This document shows positions 59,675 to 64,000 of a stretch of DNA of 64,000 nucleotides, one piece after another. The stretch covers positions 6,039,858-6,103,857 of the forward strand of contig CM039512.1 of the NCBI GenBank assembly GCA_022432975.1, in the 5' to 3' direction. The position numbers and the translations under genes are program-made. This DNA comes from Begonia masoniana (taxonomy: Eukaryota > Streptophyta > Magnoliopsida > Cucurbitales > Begoniaceae). The notes under the pieces were generated by a model. The model was not told the DNA's origin, made no database searches, and worked only from the letters and a program-made list of their open reading frames with translations. Numbering within the stretch: the stretch's first letter is position 1; each line of letters begins with the position of its first letter.

Positions 59675-61400
59675 AGACGACCATAAAACTTAGGGTAAAA
59701 ACCATTTTAAACCACAAACAAACGATTTTTTTTAAAAAAAGTTCTTTAAATTATTAACCCTGATAAAGCTAACCTCAAATTATAAAAAAAATTAATAATT
59801 TAAACCCCGGCAGATGGCCGATAGTCTTATGTTCTGCATTTTACAAAGAAAACGGCCCCCATTCTCCACGGGGGTAGTAGAACCCCCTCGCGCACGTTCG
59901 TTGCACGTGGAAAAACACGGGGAGTTGTTTATTTTAGCTCGGCCCCCCGTGTAACACGTGCAATGCACGTGTTATAGACAAATTTTAAAACGAGGGGCCT
60001 TGTCCTGAGCACGACCCCCCGTTTTACGGCCCGTGATCAATTATTGATCACGGACTGGAGAACGCGGGGGGCGAGTCTGGCACACAGGCCATAGAACAGG
60101 GGATCGTTCTCCCGAGAACGGGGGGCCGATCTCCTTGGTTATTTAAGGGGATTAGCCCTCCATTCTCATTCTACACCTTCCTTAAACCTCGTAAATATTT
60201 TCTTGCTTCGGCAAATTTTTTCTGTATTATCGACAACGATAGATTTTGATTCAAGTCGATCGGTTGATTAAGAAAAGACAATAACAACTTGTGATCTCGA
60301 TATAAAATGACACGCTTGCATATGGTGATCTTCCAGCATTTGATCACTTGCATGGAAATAAAGAAATAGAGGTGGATTCGACCTCCAGAACTCTAGACGA
60401 TAAACTTCGAACACCGGTCGGTTCCAAGGATGATGATGTGGAAAACATACCGGTAAGAGAAGAAATCTCAATGAATTTTTTTTTAGAAAAAAATATAGTT
60501 ATTTAAAGGAAATTAGAGCGGAAATAGTCGAATATTAGTTGAAAAATGGCTATGGGATAAAATTCACCAAAAAGTGAAAATCGGTGACTGGTGGCTGAGT
60601 GTGAAGACGAGTGTAAGTGGCGACTGCATGCTTCTAAGATGTAATATGTTTCAAATAAAGAGTTTGATCAATTCTCGCAGTTGTTCGAGGAAAATTGAGA
60701 ATCGACACGCTAGAGCAAAATATGTAGCAAATCATTATCTTGATAGGTTCAAAAGTTAACCTACGTGAGAAATCTCTTCCATTATCGAGACAGTGATAAA
60801 ATATTTAACCGTCAACATTACACCAAGTCTGCCCAGAAGAGCAACAAGCGTAGCACGAACACTTAACGAAGGCAAGAGCGACGAACAGTACAAATTAAGT
60901 CGGTCGTACACAGTAGAAATATGTAGATCAAATCCGGATAGCACATTAAAAATACATACTTACGAGATGGAGGATGATTAATTGGTATGCCAAAGAATGT
61001 ATAGGTGCATGGCTGCCTGCAAGACGGGTTTGTTGAAGTACGATCGGTTTATTATCTGTTTGGATGGTCGTCATCTGAAGGGCTCGTGTACCGGCCAATT
61101 ACTCACAGCCGTCAGTATTGATAGCAACGATGGAATATGTCTTGTTGCTATTGTCAACGTCGAAAAAGAGTCCACGTACACATTGATGTGTTTTTTGTAA
61201 CATTTAAAGCGAGACCTAAACACTGGATCAGGCGAGGGATGAACAATTATTTCGGATCGACAAAAGGTATAATGCATTTCTCGTACCACTTATTTAGTGG
61301 TATAATTGTACTGTGTAAGGAAGTCTGTCTAGGATACTGGATTTTAAGGGAGACTGTTTGTGATCCCTCCAACCTTTCCTGGGAACTTACTTGGAAAGGT
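56184..61400 (+). repeat. Large direct duplication, copy 2
   Basis: Second copy of the transporter 3' half plus MULE 5' part, starting in the middle of a TMD1 exon right after the poly(T). Differences from copy 1 are scattered substitutions and one-base indels, about 1% by eye, of the kind seen between alleles. Confidence 0.93.
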
Positions 61401-61573
61401 AATTCTGTCTAGGAGATTGTTCAGTACAGTCTTTCCTGGGAATTATCTGATCAGTACTCTCCACGTTATATTGTTTTATTTTGACTCTGTTTTTCTTTCA
61501 AATATTAGGGTTTGCTGAAGGCTGTGGCAGATGAATTAGAACACGCCGAACATCGCTACTGCCTCTGGCATAT
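60490..61573 (+). pseudogene. MULE transposase remnant (copy 2), split by a hAT
   Basis: Same blocks as copy 1: RHARAKYVANHYLDRFKS, the VNITPSLPRRATSVARTL linker and CLDGRHLKGSCTGQLLTAV, here with RMYRCMAACKTGLLKYDRFI in one frame. The part after about 61300 adds LLKAVADELEHAEHRYCLWH, which is completed by the bases after the hAT at 63931. The MULE catalytic core order is therefore kept, but stops and frameshifts remain. Confidence 0.83.
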
Positions 61574-63922
61574 TAGGGGTGAGTAAGACCGGATCGCCTC
61601 CTGAGAACCGGATCGGACCGACGATTTTGGTCCGGTTTCGGTCGGTCCTCCTGATTTCTCGGTCCAGGACCGTCCTCTTAGATGAATTCTCGTCTGGTTG
61701 GGTCCGATCTTCGGTCCGGGAACTAAAATCCTGAAACCGGACCGTGGAACCGAACCCTTCATTTTACATTTTTACTTTTTATTAAGATGAAGGGTTCACG
61801 CTGCCAGGCACTCTCGCTCTCACTCACCCTTATTCTTCATCTGTTCATCACGATTCACGCTCACGCAGTCTGCCATACGATCACCCCTGTTCGTCATCAC
61901 GATTCTGCAATCCGGTTCTGCAGTTTCAATCTGCCTTCTTCGGTGGTTTTGTAATCATACCGCAGTTCACCGTTCGGCGTTCACGCCTCACTCTCTCAGA
62001 AGTTAGGGCTCTGCCTCGGCTCGCGACGGATCGACAGTCACTCTAACTCTGTGACTCAGTTCTCCCTCGCATTCTCCAGTCTCTCTTCAGTCTTCAGCCC
62101 TCACGGCTCACACACTCGGCATTACACAACAAGCAACCCAAAAAGAACTCAGTGCTCACGGCTCACGCACTCGGCAGCAAGCAATTCAAGTCTGGAACTT
62201 CAAGGTGCGTTTATTATTCACTATTAAATTGTATCATTTGCTGCTAATTGTGAAGTTTGTATTTGTTTGTTGCTGAATTTGGAGTATCCTTTGGCCAGCA
62301 AGTTTGTTGCTGAATTGTATCATTTGCACTCGGCAGCAAGCTTGCATGTTTAGTTAAGTTTTGTTTAGTGTTAAATTTGCTGTTTGACATTGGTATCAAC
62401 ATGAGGGCATTTCATTTGCTGTTAAATTTGTTGTTTAGTGTTTAGTTAAGTTTTTGTTTAGTGTTAAATTTGTTGTTTGCATCTTGCTGTTTTGCTGTGC
62501 AAATTTAAGATTAATTTGCTGTTGTTTTGTGCTAATTTGGGTAGTTGATGTAGGTTGATTAATGTGTTGATCTGTTTATTGTTTTTTATTGTACGATAGG
62601 ATGGATGTTCCTCATAGTGAAAGTTCCCATGTCGAATCGAAAAGAACTAAGTCTGTAGTTTGGATTCACTTCAGTAGGATACCGAACACTGATTTAGCTA
62701 AATGTAATTATTGTGGATAGATGTATGTAGCACACCCCACGAAAAATGAGACTTCAAGTTTAGTAAAACATATTAAAGTGTGCAAAAAGTTCCCACGAAA
62801 TGTAGACAGTAAGCAAAAAACCTTTGTTGTTTAAACCTAATGAGATCAAGACTGCTAGTACATCCATATTAACAACAATGACTGCTAGAGAATTTCTCGC
62901 AAAGATGATTATTTTGGATGAATTTCCACTGAAATTGGTAGAAGGAATTGGTTTTAGGATGTTTTGTCTGTATCTCAATCCCAAGTTTATTATGTCATCT
63001 AGGTTTACAGTAGCGAGAGATATTCGCAAAATATATCAAAAAGAAAGAACCAAATTGAAAGAGTGTTTTTTTACAACATCACATAGGGTATGTTTGACTA
63101 CTCATACATGAACCTCTATTTAGAATTTGAATTACATGGTGTTGACATGTCATTATGTTGATAAAGATGCATGTGCAGAAGAAGATATTGAATTTTTGTT
63201 TGATTCAGAACCATAAAGGTGAATATGTAAGGAAGTTGAAAAATGTTTGCTTAATTAGGAGATTGAAAATGTTACAACTATAACCGTTGACAATACTTCT
63301 TCCAACGACGTTGCTATTTCCTATTTGACGAAAACAATTCAAAATTGAAAAGGGAGATTGAAATATTACAACTATAACCGTTGAATTTGGTTTATTAGAT
63401 TTCGTTATATTTTATAATGTTAGACAGTTGGATTGAGTTTTTATGTTAGATAGTTGGATTTATTTTGAATGTTGAATTTAGTTTATCAAATTTTATTATA
63501 TTTTATAATGTTGAATAGTTGGATTGAGTTTTTATGTTAAATAGTTGGATTTCTTTTGGATGTTGAATTTATTTTATCTTATTAGATTTTATTTTAATCA
63601 TAGATAGTTTGATTTAATTTTAAATATAAATAGTTAACTTTATATATGTTACTTTTAATATATTTAAATATAGATAGTTACTATGTTGATTTTATTGGAA
63701 AAAAAATCTGTATACAATATTGAAATTTTTTATTTTTTAATTAAAAAAAATTCAACATTATGGTGGGAGAAATCGGGACCGGACCGGAACCAGACCAAAA
63801 ATTCTGGTCCGGTCCCAGTCTCTTGGGGGGCCGGTTCTGGATTCAGGATAAAAATCCTGAATCCCACGGTCCAGTCCGGTGCAGTCCCGGAACTGGACCA
63901 AACCGGACCATGCTCACCCCTA
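61574..63922 (+). mobile_element. Defective hAT transposon nested in the MULE
   Basis: Ends TAGGGGTGAG and CTCACCCCTA are perfect 10-bp inverted repeats. They are flanked by an exact 8-bp direct repeat TGGCATAT at 61566-61573 and 63923-63930, the hAT target duplication length. Both subterminal zones are crowded with CCGGTCC/GGACCGG words. At 2,349 bp it is shorter than an autonomous hAT and its transposase is cut short. Confidence 0.95.
62601..63345 (+). pseudogene. hAT transposase: BED finger and N-terminal part only
   Basis: From the ATG at 62601 a BED-type zinc finger can be read (VVWIHFSRI, AKCNYCG, TSSLVKHIKVCKK), with a TAG at 62719 replacing a codon after NYCG. After a frameshift near 62815 comes MTAREFLAKMIILDEFPLKL, VEGIGFRMFCLYLNPKF and SSRFTVARDI, the conserved central part of plant hAT proteins. 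Then NHKGEYV and VTTITVDNTSSNDVAISYL appear around 63210-63330 in another frame. The catalytic C-terminal half and the dimerisation domain are absent; AT-rich DNA fills the rest. It cannot encode a working transposase. Confidence 0.85.
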
Positions 63923-64000
63923 TGGCATATGTACGCTAATTTCAAATATGGCTGCAAATACCAAATCTGAAGGAACTCTTCCCGCCAAGAAGATATCGCC

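Larger units (their letters stand above)
59692..64000 (+). mobile_element. MULE fragment downstream of transporter copy 2, running off the window
   Basis: Starts GGGTAAAAACCATTTTAAACC about 17 bp after the transporter stop codon. It carries the same GC-rich palindromic leader (59850-60130) and transposase remains as copy 1 but extends further. It includes the segment around 61505-61573 and 63931 onward that encodes the HRYCLWHMYANFKYG word. A hAT is inserted at 61574. The right end lies beyond the window. Confidence 0.75.

Overview
The window is nuclear DNA of a flowering plant, most probably a eudicot. The evidence is AT-rich intergenic DNA, GT-AG introns, plant gene families (a PLS-class PPR protein, a 3-ketoacyl-CoA synthase, a plant-type Mediator subunit 9, a PDR-type ABCG transporter) and a dense load of plant transposons (Mutator-like, hAT, chromovirus-like Gypsy, Sirevirus-like Copia). 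The species cannot be named from sequence alone. No rRNA, tRNA or CRISPR array was recognised.

Left part (1-16.7 kb). A minus-strand RING-CH (MARCH-like) E3 ligase gene runs off the left edge. It is followed by a plus-strand very-long-chain 3-ketoacyl-CoA synthase gene (4.43-5.97 kb) with one single-base frameshift. Next come a decayed hAT transposase (about 7.4-8.06 kb), a 2.7 kb solo LTR with a perfect 5-bp target duplication (9.88-12.58 kb), a possible 45-codon acidic peptide gene (14.04 kb) and an intact intronless 655-aa PPR gene (14.65-16.61 kb, minus).

Centre (16.7-34.6 kb). The whole block is one nested transposon. An 18 kb Mutator-like element (MULE, 16705-34636) is bounded by a perfect 9-bp target duplication and by long inverted ends that each carry a promoter, a leader intron and a start codon. 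Its minus-strand transposase is broken. A Gypsy LTR element (17809-25509) cut its left gene after about six codons. A Sirevirus-like Copia fragment (about 25.55-30.5 kb), with RNase H, an interrupted env-like ORF and a repeat-rich LTR, abuts the truncated Gypsy LTR through a patchwork junction.

Right part (34.6-64 kb). The MED9 gene (minus) has a promoter, first leader exon and intron start that are an inverted copy of those of the 3-ketoacyl-CoA synthase gene 34 kb away. A small hAT-like element and an RRM/RD-rich RNA-binding protein gene follow. A PDR-type ABC transporter gene (45.4-52.5 kb) carries frameshifts, a changed catalytic residue and two fold-back MITEs in introns. Its 3' half plus an adjoining MULE fragment is repeated at 56.2-61.4 kb. 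The copies are separated by an uninterrupted run of 1,956 T, which probably marks an assembly artefact. In the right-hand copy a defective hAT (61574-63922) sits inside the MULE transposase with a perfect 8-bp target duplication.

The single-copy genes have unrelated roles: ubiquitination, wax or sphingolipid chain elongation, organelle RNA processing, transcription, RNA binding and export across the plasma membrane. They do not form a pathway. The most informative structures are the promoter shared by two genes, the two-promoter MULE and the suspicious duplication with poly(T).
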